Assembly (NCBI GenBank): GCA_900769705.1
Contig: CAAGHP010000014.1
Location: forward strand, 62,001-126,000
Source: Alphaproteobacteria bacterium
GTDB taxonomy: Bacteria > Pseudomonadota > Alphaproteobacteria > RF32 > CAG-239
Reading direction: 5' to 3'
DNA length: 64,000 nt
This document shows positions 36,435 through 45,042 of this stretch, piece by piece. The notes under the pieces are model-generated. The model worked only from the letters and a program-made list of their open reading frames with translations, ran no database searches and was not told the origin of the DNA. Both the position numbers and the translations under genes were made by a program. Within the stretch, counting starts at the first letter, position 1. Each line of letters starts with the position of its first letter.

Positions 36435-37679
36435 TTATGGCAAAATTAGCGGGGTGCCTAAGATATTAGCTCCAAAAACTGACAGTTTTTTTGATAACTC
36501 ATGTTTATAGGGGCGTACAGCCTCTTGATCATTTGCGTTTGATTGAAACGTTTGAATGACCGCTTCTATAAAATACTTATGAGTTTGCCGTTCTTCCGGC
36601 GTATAGTAGCCGTATTGATTTATCATTTTATAGGCATAACCCTTTTTCAGGATGTTTAAGGATGTGATTTCTGCTGTTCCGAGGTTTGTGGCTCGATAAG
36701 CCTTTAGGGTTTTGTCGCAGGTATACGCCCAATCATCCAAGCCAAAAGACTGAGTTCCGATAATTTTTTGAAATTCGTTGCGCTTACCCGCCCATTTGAT
36801 TTTGCGGGCAATAGTTTGGCATGGATTAACCATAGTTTTGAGATATGACACGTTTTTATCAATGCCGTTTTTTTCGTCCCAATAACTCATTAGCCCGTTA
36901 AAGGAGATAAACTGTATGATAGTATTATCGTCAGACTGAAAGTTGTTTAAGCCGTCCAAGGTGTTGATAAAGGCTTTTACATCGGCTTTAGAAAGCGGCG
37001 TAGTTGCGGTGGCTGTATAATGTCTGGTGCCTAAGTCTTCTTTTTTAGGTTTGGCATTGATGGCAAAGTTTTTAACCGGAATTTGCTTTACGATGTCTTC
37101 TATAAATTTTTTCTTAAAGCGTATCGGCGGCATATTGTGGCGCGGCTGTGTTTTTTGCGGAAATTCCAAAGAATTTAAGCCTTCGCCGAAAATTTGCGGC
37201 ATCAAATATAGATATAAACCCGGCGAAACAAATTCTATATCCGGAATTTTTGCTAATTTGGAAGCAATTTTTTTAGGAAATTGGTGTTTGGTTTCTTTTA
37301 TGCCCGGTAAATCTAAAATTTTTCCAGAGAGTCCCGGAAGTGTGTGCAAAACCGGCCCGATATAGGGATAAAATTCCGGCGGCAGACGGCGTATATCGCG
37401 TAACAGAGCCTCTTCATCCGGATTGTCTATGCGTTTTTCAATGTTGCCGAAATTTTTGATATTTTGGTCAAACTCTTTATCAAAAACCGGCGGAATGTTC
37501 CAGCTAAAATCATAATGCCAGTCATAATCGCTGATAGCTTGCTGATATTCTTCATTCAGTCTCCAAACCAAAGGAATTTCTTCATCGGGATTAACATCAA
37601 ATAAATGCTCATATTCCTTGATTTGAGCTTGGCAAGGAACAGAAAATAAAAAGATGATGAATAATATAATAAAACGCAT
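36435..37679 (-). CDS. Secreted protein of unknown function
   Basis: A 414-residue protein starting at the ATG at 37679, seven bases after AGGAG; a longer frame to 37697 would need a TTG start. The signal peptide (MRFIILFIIFLFSVPCQAQ) is clear, so it is periplasmic or exported. The rest has no domain I recognise. Four cysteines suggest one or two disulfides. Pro-rich segments are common in the first half. Its stop codon lies 15 bases from the last CRISPR repeat, and read-through from it would run into the array in the crRNA direction. Confidence 0.7.
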   Translation of the reverse strand: MRFIILFIIFLFSVPCQAQIKEYEHLFDVNPDEEIPLVWRLNEEYQQAISDYDWHYDFSWNIPPVFDKEFDQNIKNFGNIEKRIDNPDEEALLRDIRRLPPEFYPYIGPVLHTLPGLSGKILDLPGIKETKHQFPKKIASKLAKIPDIEFVSPGLYLYLMPQIFGEGLNSLEFPQKTQPRHNMPPIRFKKKFIEDIVKQIPVKNFAINAKPKKEDLGTRHYTATATTPLSKADVKAFINTLDGLNNFQSDDNTIIQFISFNGLMSYWDEKNGIDKNVSYLKTMVNPCQTIARKIKWAGKRNEFQKIIGTQSFGLDDWAYTCDKTLKAYRATNLGTAEITSLNILKKGYAYKMINQYGYYTPEERQTHKYFIEAVIQTFQSNANDQEAVRPYKHELSKKLSVFGANILGTPLILP

Positions 37680-37808
37680 ATGTTTCTCCTGTAACAAACT
37701 TTAAACGATATTTGTTAAAAAAAAGTGTCAAATTGCTGATTTTTAGCTAGACATAAATCAAATAATTTTGTAAAAATCAAAAAAAGATAATTTAAGGAGA
37801 TTTTTATA

Positions 37809-38267
37809 ATGGCTTGGACAGAAGAAATGGTTGAAGGGCTGCGTCAAATGTGGCTTGAAGGTTTGACCGCAAATGAAATTGCCAAAAGACTCGGAGTTTC
37901 AAAAAATTCTATTGTCGGAAAAGTGCACCGCTTATGTTTGAAGGCCAGACCGTCTCCGATTAAAAAGAAGGAAGATGAAACGGAAATCGAAACAGCTACG
38001 GAAGCTGCAGCAGAAGTAACTCCTGCTGAATTGGCCGAAGATGCAAAATTGGTGGAAGAAGAGCCGATTAAAGAGAATACAGCAGTTAAAAAACATAAAG
38101 CCGGGCATCACGTCAAATTGGTGGAGCTGGACAGTCACACTTGCCGCTGGCCTTTGGGCGATCCGCGCGATGAAGATTTTTGTTTTTGCGGAAAAAAAGT
38201 CCGTATGGGGCAGACTTATTGCGAAGAGCATGCTAATATGGCTTATGTTAAAGCAACAAAAAAATAA
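37809..38267 (+). CDS. gcrA: GcrA cell cycle regulator
   Basis: GcrA is an alphaproteobacterial transcription factor that works with sigma-70 at methylated GANTC sites. The 152-residue protein begins with the family signature MAWTEEMVEGLRQMWLEG and the helix-turn-helix NEIAKRLGVSKNSIVGKVHR (about residues 22-41). A variable acidic linker follows, then the C-terminal sigma-binding segment with HTCRWPLGDP and the cysteines of FCFCGKK and YCEEH. AAGGAG precedes the ATG. It is a strong taxonomic marker. Confidence 0.96.
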   Translation: MAWTEEMVEGLRQMWLEGLTANEIAKRLGVSKNSIVGKVHRLCLKARPSPIKKKEDETEIETATEAAAEVTPAELAEDAKLVEEEPIKENTAVKKHKAGHHVKLVELDSHTCRWPLGDPRDEDFCFCGKKVRMGQTYCEEHANMAYVKATKK

Positions 38268-38276
38268 AAAAGTTTT

Positions 38277-38305
38277 GAGGCTGTTTTTTTCAGCCTCTTT
38301 TTTTT
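38277..38305 (+). terminator. Terminator after gcrA
   Basis: GAGGCTG (38277-38283) pairs with CAGCCTC (38291-38297), followed by eight or more T residues. Confidence 0.92.
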
Positions 38306-38358
38306 GATGAATCAACGCTTATATCTCTCATTAGTCAAAAAAACAGAGGATATAAGTT

Positions 38359-39501
38359 ATGAAAAGAATTTTTATCGTGACATTAGGACTGCTATTGCTA
38401 AGTCAAACCGCCAATGCGGCGCAGTCGTCTTTAGGCGAAGATTATTTATCATTCAAAAATTGGCTGAATAAGGAATATAACATTGACTACAGCTTGACCT
38501 ATTCGCTTTTAGGACAGAGGACTTCTCCGAGCGGACATAACAATGCGGTGCAATCTTACCTGTATCCGTCTGTGATGTGGACGACATTTGATAATGAATA
38601 TGGTACGGGGGTTTTGAATTTTGCGTATAATAGTATTTATTACGGAGGACATTCGGCGGAAGACATTCAAAACCGCAGCGGTTTAGTGACGCCGATAAAT
38701 GATTTTAATGCCCATGAACAAAGTTTTGCCGGACTTTATTATACATATCAATTTCCCAAACAATATAATTGGCTGACAATGGGAGCCGGTCAATATAATT
38801 TGTTTATGTTTGACGGCACGGATTATGATGGTAATCAGCAAGTAAATTTTTTGAATTTTTCTTTATCGCAGAACGGAAGTGCGACTTATTCTTCGGCAGG
38901 ATTGGGCGCCTATGTGCAGGCAACGCCGGATAACTGGTCGTTTACGGCCGGTTTTCAGGACGCCACAAATATAGAGGCGCCGAGTATTCGGGTTAATCGA
39001 CTGAATAAAAAACATTTTACCACATTCGGACAAATCGGCTATAATCCGACCATTAAAGGCTTAGGTGCCGGACAATATTCAATTATGGTTTATAATCAGC
39101 CGGCTGTTAAAGAACAGCCGCAAACGACAAACGGGTGGTCAATCAATATTCAGCAGAATCTTAATGAAAAGTTGGCTCTGTTTGCACGCCTGAACGGTGT
39201 CAGCGGACACGTTATTACCACCAACAAGACCTATGCGGCGGGGTTAGTTTATAATAATCCGCTGAACCGCAACAATTTAGACCAAATCGGCTTGGCTTAT
39301 GCTTATAATAAAGTTGATAAAAAAACCGTCGGCTCTGAGATTTATCATAAAGCCGAACAAGTGGTTGAAGCTTATTGGGCGTGGGGAATTTCTAAATGGG
39401 CGACCATAACGCCGGACTTTCAATTTTATTTTAATCCGGCGCTTAATAAAAAATCAGATTACGGCAGCGTCAGCTCTTTGCGATTGACAGTATTTTTCTA
39501 G
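38359..39501 (+). CDS. OprB-like carbohydrate-selective porin
   Basis: A 380-residue outer-membrane protein with a signal peptide ending TANAA. The rest alternates strands typical of a beta-barrel and ends in the aromatic LRLTVFF, the usual C-terminal insertion signal of porins. The start of the mature part (LSFKNWLNKEYNIDYSLTYSLLGQ) and the WAWGISKWATITPDFQFYFNPA segment match the OprB family. It probably passes sugars through the outer membrane. It stands alone, with terminators on both sides. Confidence 0.8.
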   Translation: MKRIFIVTLGLLLLSQTANAAQSSLGEDYLSFKNWLNKEYNIDYSLTYSLLGQRTSPSGHNNAVQSYLYPSVMWTTFDNEYGTGVLNFAYNSIYYGGHSAEDIQNRSGLVTPINDFNAHEQSFAGLYYTYQFPKQYNWLTMGAGQYNLFMFDGTDYDGNQQVNFLNFSLSQNGSATYSSAGLGAYVQATPDNWSFTAGFQDATNIEAPSIRVNRLNKKHFTTFGQIGYNPTIKGLGAGQYSIMVYNQPAVKEQPQTTNGWSINIQQNLNEKLALFARLNGVSGHVITTNKTYAAGLVYNNPLNRNNLDQIGLAYAYNKVDKKTVGSEIYHKAEQVVEAYWAWGISKWATITPDFQFYFNPALNKKSDYGSVSSLRLTVFF

Positions 39502-39520
39502 TTAAAAGCTTAATAAATGA

Positions 39521-39558
39521 AAATACCGGCTGTTAATTAGTCGGTATTTTTATTTTTT
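39521..39558 (+). terminator. Terminator after the porin gene
   Basis: AAATACCG (39521-39528) pairs with CGGTATTT (39542-39549), followed by a T-rich run to 39558. Confidence 0.85.
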
Positions 39559-39625
39559 TGCTTTACTTTAGGCAAAAAATAGAGGATTACTAAACCTACA
39601 ATATTTTTTTATTTTTGAGGTGGAT

Positions 39626-40156
39626 ATGTTAAAATTAAAACACATTTTGTTTGTGTTGGCTTTGGCCGGATGTACTTCTTCCGAAGTTAAAATGGCTCCG
39701 GGGATTGTACCGAATACGGCAAAAGAAAAACAGGTGGTGAAAGTTATGCCTAATAATGTGATTGGTGAAGTGGAACCGATTTATCTGTTGCCGATGAAAT
39801 CTCCGTTTATGTCGCGTATTGATACGGGAGCGACAACATCTTCGCTTGATGCCGAAGAAATAAAACATTTTGAGCGCGACGGGAAACGCTGGGTTTCATT
39901 TACAGTCGTGAATCGCGCCACAAAAGAAAAGTATACATTTGAAAAACCTTTGTTGAAAAATGCTAAAATCAAACGAATCGGTGAAAGAGAAAAACGTCCG
40001 ATGGTGGAAATGGAAGTGCGTATGGGCAAAGATGTGTTCAGAGCAAATTTTACAATTGCCGAACGTGAAAAATTTGAATATCAAACCCTTGTCGGACGCA
40101 ATGTGCTGTATGGCCGTGCTATTGTTGATGTGACATTATCAAATACTCTGAAATAG
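39626..40156 (+). CDS. RimK-associated retropepsin-like (putative ATP-dependent zinc protease) lipoprotein
   Basis: A 176-residue protein with a lipoprotein signal (lipobox LAGC, Cys about residue 16). The body has the family motif SRIDTGATTSSLDAEEI, an aspartic-protease-like Asp-Thr-Gly loop, and ends with LVGRNVLYGRAIVDV. Relatives are annotated ATP-dependent zinc protease domain proteins and are found next to RimK-type ligases, as here. GAGGTGG precedes the ATG at 39626. It is the first of three genes that occur together in many proteobacteria. The molecular role of the trio is not established to my knowledge. Confidence 0.78.
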   Translation: MLKLKHILFVLALAGCTSSEVKMAPGIVPNTAKEKQVVKVMPNNVIGEVEPIYLLPMKSPFMSRIDTGATTSSLDAEEIKHFERDGKRWVSFTVVNRATKEKYTFEKPLLKNAKIKRIGEREKRPMVEMEVRMGKDVFRANFTIAEREKFEYQTLVGRNVLYGRAIVDVTLSNTLK

Positions 40157-40206
40157 GTTAAAAGGCGGAATCTTATTCTGCCGTTTTTTATTTGAGGACT
40201 GGAATT

Positions 40207-41745
40207 ATGCTGAAAAAAATTATCTCTGTTCGCGGAATCTTGACAATATTATTACTGCTTTCGGTTGCGGCGGCAGCTGTGGCTACTTACTATAAAATTG
40301 TTTATTGGGGGTTTAGTTTTCGTCCGCAAGAGCGTACGGATGTTTGGACGGTGGACGCCCATGTTTCATTCAAACCTACAGGCGACCCGATAGAAGTTTC
40401 GCTTTCTACCCCGCGAATCAGCAAAGAATATAAAATTTTGAGCGCAGATGTCGTGGCTCCGGGGTATGAGGTTAAAACCGATGAAAAAAATCATCGTGTG
40501 ATTATGAAATCCGCCGCTCGTGCCGTGAAACAAGATGTTTATTATCGTATTATGATTTATGATAATGAAGATACCAGCGGCAAAGAAATCAGCGACAGAC
40601 CTGCTGATGTAAAAGTTCGCTATGATGATGAACAGCAAGAAGAAATGGTGAAAGCTATTTGGACTTTGGCTAATGATGAAGAAGGTGAAACAAAAGCTCA
40701 GAAATTGATTTCTGTGCTTAATAAGCAGCCTTTGCCACCTGAGGTAGATTCATTTTTACCGGTGCAGAAGAATCCGCAAATTATGGCGGAAAAAATCATC
40801 TTTTTGTTGAATGCAAAAAATATTCCGGCTCGTGTGGTGCGCGGTGTTAAACTTAGTGAAAATAAAAGAGCTACCGGCGCCGATTTAATGGTTGAAGCGT
40901 ATGAGGGTTCTAAGTGGAAAATTTATGATATCAACACCGGAAAGTCCGGTTTGCCGAAAAGTTTTGTGATTTTTCAACGCGGTGGCAATTCGCTTTTGGA
41001 CGTTGCCGGCGGGTATGATTCAAAAGTTAAGTTCTCGGTTATAAAATCGGTGGTATCTTCATTTAAAATGGCCGGCAGCCGCGCTAAATATGAAAACAGC
41101 CGCTGGTTTGACTTTACGATTTATAACTTGCCGTCTTTGGAGCAAAACACCTTGAAGTGGCTGATGATATTCCCTTTGGGGATTTTGCTGATTGTGCTGA
41201 TGCGTAATGTTATTGGTATTCAGACGATGGGAACGTTTACGCCGATGCTGATTTCTATGTCATTGGTTAAAACCGGATTTATCCCAGGGCTGGTATGTTT
41301 TGGACTGATTATCGGAATCGGTTTGTTAATCCGCACCATGCTTACCCGCTTGAACTTGCTGCTGGTGCCGAGAATTTCCTCAGTAGTTATCTGCGTGATT
41401 TTGATTATGCAGATGTTGACGATTATGGGGTATCAATATAATTTCAGCATTGCTTCTTCGGCTGTATTCTTCCCGATTATTATTACGGCGTGGATTATTG
41501 AGCGTGCGTCTATCACATGGGAAGAAGAAGGCGTAAGAAACGCAGTTCGCCAGGTGGTAAACAGCGTTTTTGTTGCTGTTGTGACATACGGAGTTATCAG
41601 CAATGAATATATCCGCCATATTATGTTTGCCTTTAACGAATGGAATTTGGTAATTTTGTTTGTGGTAATGCTTTTGGGTACATATACTGGTTATCGTTTA
41701 ACGGAACTGAAAAGATTCGCTCCGGTGGCCGCTAAGGAGAAATGA
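40207..41745 (+). CDS. Inactive transglutaminase fused to seven membrane helices
   Basis: A 512-residue membrane protein from the ATG at 40207 (GAGG upstream). One N-terminal membrane helix is followed by a periplasmic domain of about 300 residues with a transglutaminase-like core lacking an obvious Cys-His-Asp triad. The C-terminal part has about seven membrane helices, starting near LKWLMIFPLGILLIVLM and containing FTPMLISMSLVKTGFIPG. This is the UUP1/7TM_transglut family arrangement. It sits between the retropepsin-like protein and an ATP-grasp ligase, the usual family neighbourhood. Confidence 0.85.
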   Translation: MLKKIISVRGILTILLLLSVAAAAVATYYKIVYWGFSFRPQERTDVWTVDAHVSFKPTGDPIEVSLSTPRISKEYKILSADVVAPGYEVKTDEKNHRVIMKSAARAVKQDVYYRIMIYDNEDTSGKEISDRPADVKVRYDDEQQEEMVKAIWTLANDEEGETKAQKLISVLNKQPLPPEVDSFLPVQKNPQIMAEKIIFLLNAKNIPARVVRGVKLSENKRATGADLMVEAYEGSKWKIYDINTGKSGLPKSFVIFQRGGNSLLDVAGGYDSKVKFSVIKSVVSSFKMAGSRAKYENSRWFDFTIYNLPSLEQNTLKWLMIFPLGILLIVLMRNVIGIQTMGTFTPMLISMSLVKTGFIPGLVCFGLIIGIGLLIRTMLTRLNLLLVPRISSVVICVILIMQMLTIMGYQYNFSIASSAVFFPIIITAWIIERASITWEEEGVRNAVRQVVNSVFVAVVTYGVISNEYIRHIMFAFNEWNLVILFVVMLLGTYTGYRLTELKRFAPVAAKEK

Positions 41746-41746
41746 A

Positions 41747-42697
41747 ATGTTTGATTTTTTCAAAGGCTTTGTTTCGCCCAAAAAACTGCGCCAAGCCGGT
41801 GTGCTGGGGATGAATGCGCGCAACTATAATATCATAGCTAAATTCAATAAGCGCTCTCTATATCCGTTGGTTGATGACAAAGTGCAGACTAAAAAGCTGG
41901 CAAACAGCATAGATATTAACACTCCGCACATGATTGGCATTGTGGAACATCAGTATGAAGTTAAAGACTTGTTGCAGCTGATTGAAGGACAAAGCGAATT
42001 TGTGATAAAGCCCGCACACGGCAGCGAGGGTAAAGGCGTGCTGGTGGTGGCGCATTATGAAAACGGCATATTTACTACTCCATCAGGTAAGGTGCTGACT
42101 TTTAAAGAAGTTTATCAGCATGTTTCTAACATTTTGAGTGGTTTGTATAGTTTGGGCGGGCAATATGACGTGGCGCTTATTGAAGAGCTGGTGCATTTTA
42201 CGGACGTGTTCAAAAATTTCAGCTATCAGGGGATTCCTGATGTGCGTTTAATTGTTTATAAAGGCTATCCGGCTTTGGCAATGACCAGACTGGCAACTAA
42301 AGAATCTGTAGGACGTGCAAATTTACATCAAGGAGCGGTAGGCGTCGGTTTGGCTATCAAAACCGGCAAGGCAGTGCAGGCTGTCAGCCATAATCTGCCG
42401 ATTGCTTTGCATCCGGATACCGGTGCAGATTTAATGCAGCTGCAAGTGCCGTTGTGGAAAGAACACTTGTTAATCGGAGCGCAGGCGTATGAAATGACCG
42501 GACTTGGTTATTTGGGTGCGGATATTGTTTTAGACCGCGACCGCGGACCGATGATGCTGGAATTAAATGCACGTCCCGGGCTTTCGGTGCAAATTGCCAA
42601 TGGTATAGGATTGCAACCGATTTTGCAGAAAATTGAAGAAACTTATCCAAAAAATTTGACTCCGCAAGAAAGAGTTGAGTTTGTCTTGAATAATTAA
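41747..42697 (+). CDS. Alpha-L-glutamate ligase-like ATP-grasp protein (RimK-related)
   Basis: A 316-residue ATP-grasp protein. ATP-binding segments FVIKPAHGSEGKGVLVV and, at the end, GADIVLDRDRGPMMLELNARPGLSVQIAN contain the expected Lys and the metal-binding Glu/Asn. It matches the RimK-related ligase family linked to 7TM transglutaminase-like proteins. The acceptor is unknown. It begins one base after the upstream stop, so the three genes 39626-42697 act as one transcriptional unit. Confidence 0.85.
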   Translation: MFDFFKGFVSPKKLRQAGVLGMNARNYNIIAKFNKRSLYPLVDDKVQTKKLANSIDINTPHMIGIVEHQYEVKDLLQLIEGQSEFVIKPAHGSEGKGVLVVAHYENGIFTTPSGKVLTFKEVYQHVSNILSGLYSLGGQYDVALIEELVHFTDVFKNFSYQGIPDVRLIVYKGYPALAMTRLATKESVGRANLHQGAVGVGLAIKTGKAVQAVSHNLPIALHPDTGADLMQLQVPLWKEHLLIGAQAYEMTGLGYLGADIVLDRDRGPMMLELNARPGLSVQIANGIGLQPILQKIEETYPKNLTPQERVEFVLNN

Positions 42698-42743
42698 ATG
42701 CGACTTCCTAAATAGGATATTAGAAAACGAAAGGAAGCATAAA

Positions 42744-43349
42744 ATGACTGATTTATTAGGAAAATCTGATACAAAACATATTGAGAAACCAAATACCAAA
42801 CATCTGGAAAATAAAGATACTAAAAAGCTGGAAATGAGTGAAACCAGAGCAAAGAAAATTAAGCATTCTTACAATGTAAAGGATGCGGAAAATGCTTTGC
42901 TTTTGAAAACAAAAAACGGCGATATTGTGATTGAAATGTTTCCGGATGATGCGCCGAAACATGTGGCTCGTATAAAAGAACTTGTGCGTGACGGTTTTTA
43001 TAACGGCTTGAAATTTCACCGTGTGATAGATGGTTTTATGGCGCAAACCGGCGATCCGCGCGGTAATGGCACCGGCGGCAGCGGTAAAAAGCTGAAAGCT
43101 GAATTTAACCGCAATCGTCATACTCGCGGCACGGTTTCTATGGCTCGTGCTATGGATCCGGACTCTGCCGACAGCCAATTTTTTATTTGTTTCGGCGATT
43201 GTCCGTGGCTTGATGGGCAATACACCATCTGGGGACAGGTAACTTCCGGTATGGAGTATGTAGACCAAATTAAACGTGGTTTCGGTCCTAACGGAATGGT
43301 TGCCGAGCCGGATGTGATTGTGTCGATGTCTGTCATCGCTGATATATAG
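42744..43349 (+). CDS. Cyclophilin-type peptidyl-prolyl isomerase with repeat-bearing N-terminal extension
   Basis: A 201-residue protein. The C-terminal domain (from about residue 48) is a bacterial cyclophilin with FYNGLKFHRVIDGFMAQTGD and DSADSQFFICFGDCPWLDGQ, including the catalytic Arg of FHRV. The N-terminal extension contains three imperfect eight-residue repeats of the pattern D/N-T-K-H/K-I/L-E (residues 9-32). No signal peptide is visible, so it is probably cytosolic. AAAGGAAG precedes the ATG. Confidence 0.88.
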   Translation: MTDLLGKSDTKHIEKPNTKHLENKDTKKLEMSETRAKKIKHSYNVKDAENALLLKTKNGDIVIEMFPDDAPKHVARIKELVRDGFYNGLKFHRVIDGFMAQTGDPRGNGTGGSGKKLKAEFNRNRHTRGTVSMARAMDPDSADSQFFICFGDCPWLDGQYTIWGQVTSGMEYVDQIKRGFGPNGMVAEPDVIVSMSVIADI

Positions 43350-43352
43350 GGG

Positions 43353-43498
43353 GACTCGTCTAATGGTCTACTACTTTTAACTTTTTGTGCTTGTGTACTA
43401 ATTTGTACACGGCGCAAAAAAGTTAATGCGTATTAGCCTCATTATCCAAATCCCTGCGAGTTAGTACCGGTTGTTAGAAATTGCAGCCGGTATTTTTT
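43353..43498 (+). repeat. Extragenic long-hairpin repeat, copy C, with terminator at its 3' end
   Basis: Starts with ACTCGTCTAATGG just after the cyclophilin stop codon. The hairpin (about 43374-43426) has arms sharing TTAACTTTTT and GTGTAC/GTACAC at the tip. It ends in TACCGG/CCGGTA followed by seven T residues (43461-43498). Copies A and B have the same start block, tip and downstream blocks. Confidence 0.65.
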
Positions 43499-43615
43499 TA
43501 ACCAGGCTCTTTGCGTGAGAGGTCACAGATTTATCTGTAAAAGATGTGGATTTGTTAAACTCAACCAATTGATATTGTGGTAAAAAATTTATCTTAACAT
43601 AATCTTTTGAAGTTG

Positions 43616-44254
43616 CTAAAATTCTAAAACCAATAAGCAAAAATCGGTTCCAATTACACAAGATGTGCAAGCATTTTGTATGTCGGATAGAGTCATATTG
43701 ATTAGGCATTTATTGCCATTGGTACATGAAGAATCGCCATAATAATATTCGTTTTTGCTTTGATTCGTAAAAATCCAAATATATTGTAAAGAAGAATGCA
43801 GAGGTTGGGCAAAGTTACTGATAAATTCACGGCAAAGCTTAACTGAAAAGTTATCAGATCTAATATTATTGCTGTCATCAAAAGAGTGTGTTCCGAGTTC
43901 TATATCATAAACCAAATGATTATCGCGAGTAAAGACAGTAACTGTGCTGCCTGTAGTATCAGTCAAAATTTGGTTTTGTATAGACCATCCTTCCGGAATA
44001 AGATTCAATCCTTTGATTGTTTCTAGCAAGTAATGTTTACGGGTATCATCAGTTGGTTGCAAAACTCTCAAATTATCGATATGTTCCATCAGGCCTTGAG
44101 TTAAATAACTGTATCCTTCAAGAGTTTTGTTAATTTTCCATTTTTCCAGTGCTTGAGAATAGCCGGCAATTCCTACTACGCTCAGCACTGCAATTATAGC
44201 CAGTACACCCAGCATCTCTATCATGCTACGGCCTTTTTCCCAATTTTTATACAT
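43616..44254 (-). CDS. Pilin-like protein with type IV prepilin N-terminus (intact copy)
   Basis: A 212-residue protein. The leader MYKNWEKGRS is followed by MIEMLGVLAIIAVLSV, a prepilin peptidase site and hydrophobic helix nearly identical to that of the frameshifted gene at 5662. The C-terminal part is globular, with cysteines in SSCTNGNKC and NACTSC, likely disulfides. GGAG lies nine bases before the ATG. The gene is preceded by copy 2 of the structured RNA leader and its terminator. It may be a minor pseudopilin or an exported single-gene pilin; no pilus-assembly genes are nearby. Confidence 0.75.
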   Translation of the reverse strand: MYKNWEKGRSMIEMLGVLAIIAVLSVVGIAGYSQALEKWKINKTLEGYSYLTQGLMEHIDNLRVLQPTDDTRKHYLLETIKGLNLIPEGWSIQNQILTDTTGSTVTVFTRDNHLVYDIELGTHSFDDSNNIRSDNFSVKLCREFISNFAQPLHSSLQYIWIFTNQSKNEYYYGDSSCTNGNKCLINMTLSDIQNACTSCVIGTDFCLLVLEF

Positions 44255-44280
44255 TTTTCAAACTCCGTTTAATGTTACAT

Positions 44281-44487
44281 AAAAACAAAACCCGCTTTGA
44301 AGCGGGCGGATGTTCGAAAACCGTGAATCAATAAATAAAAAACGGCTCGGCTTATTCAGCACATGGCCTTATTCACCGACATCCGTCCAAAAACAGAGGT
44401 CGGCATAACAAAATAGAGTCGCTATGCACAGCGGCTATTTATTGATTCAAAGGGTTTTCGACGCCCTAAAAGCACTATTGTGCTTTC
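44281..44487 (-). ncRNA. Structured RNA leader of a pilin-like gene, copy 2 (unassigned family)
   Basis: Minus-strand counterpart of the RNA at 5459-5631. Shared blocks in order are AATAGT, AGGGCGT with CCCTTT, AGCGAC, a local stem CCGAC/GTCGG where copy 1 has GTCGAT/GTTGGC, GAGCCGT with ACGG, and ACATCCGCCCGCTT. The long-range pairing is kept as CGGATGT (44385-44379) with ACATCCG (44313-44307). The terminator CCCGCT/AGCGGG (44306-44291) plus T-rich tail abuts it, 27 bases before the pilin-like gene's start codon. A small hairpin AAAGCAC/GTGCTTT (about 44484-44468) precedes the shared part. Confidence 0.6.
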
Positions 44488-44639
44488 GTCTCTAAAATAT
44501 CGGCAATAATGTTTGTTGTAAAGATATTTTTACTTAATTCTTTGCTCTTTGATGTTTTTGTGAGAAAATTTAATTTGTATCAGAAAAACTCACAATGATA
44601 TTTTATAAGTATTTTCGTAAAATTCAGAAGGTAAACTGA

Positions 44640-44840
44640 CTAACAAATGAAGAACAACTGGAGAAGGATACAAACCATACTCCATTGAAGTTTTGCAATT
44701 TCCTGTGCCCGTAAACCTGCCTTAAAACTTAGCATAAAAATTACCTTATTGCGAAGCGGATGCCGTGTCACCTCTAAGTAGGTTAATGTTAAGTTTTGCT
44801 GCTTGTCTGTTAAAATTTTTGCCTGTTTTCCTATCGCCAT
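44640..44840 (-). pseudogene. Tyrosine recombinase (phage-type integrase) N-terminal remnant
   Basis: A 66-residue frame whose first 51 residues look like the start of a site-specific integrase catalytic domain, including YLEVTRHPLRNKVIFMLSFK and AGLRAQEIAKLQW, where the Arg would be the first catalytic Arg. After QWSMV the sequence diverges and stops; the remaining catalytic residues are missing. It marks the left side of the island that runs to tRNA-Lys. Confidence 0.7.
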
Positions 44841-44852
44841 TATTTTGTCCTA

Positions 44853-44977
44853 AATTCATTATAACTAACTGATTATACATATAAATTATAATGAGTTTAC
44901 AAAATAGTTCAAGAACAGATTGCCTCAACATCTCGGAAAATTTAAACTCATTATAAAATATAAATTCTATAATGAAT
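44853..44977. promoter_or_regulatory. Nested inverted repeats upstream of the integrase remnant
   Basis: TTATAATGAGTTTA (44886-44899) is repeated inverted as TAAACTCATTATAA (44943-44956). An outer pair, ATTCATTATA (44854-44863) and TATAATGAAT (44968-44977), encloses it. They could be operators or recombinase binding sites. Nothing else is seen between the integrase remnant and 45043. Confidence 0.45.
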
Positions 44978-45042
44978 CCGTTTTTCGTGTGCATTTTTAA
45001 TAATTTTATATATAGAAAAATTTTTTATTGAGGAATTTGATT

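Noticed and set aside
44500..44640. Left attachment site duplicating the tRNA-Lys 3' end
   Set aside because: No stretch matching the tRNA T arm or acceptor end was found near the integrase remnant.
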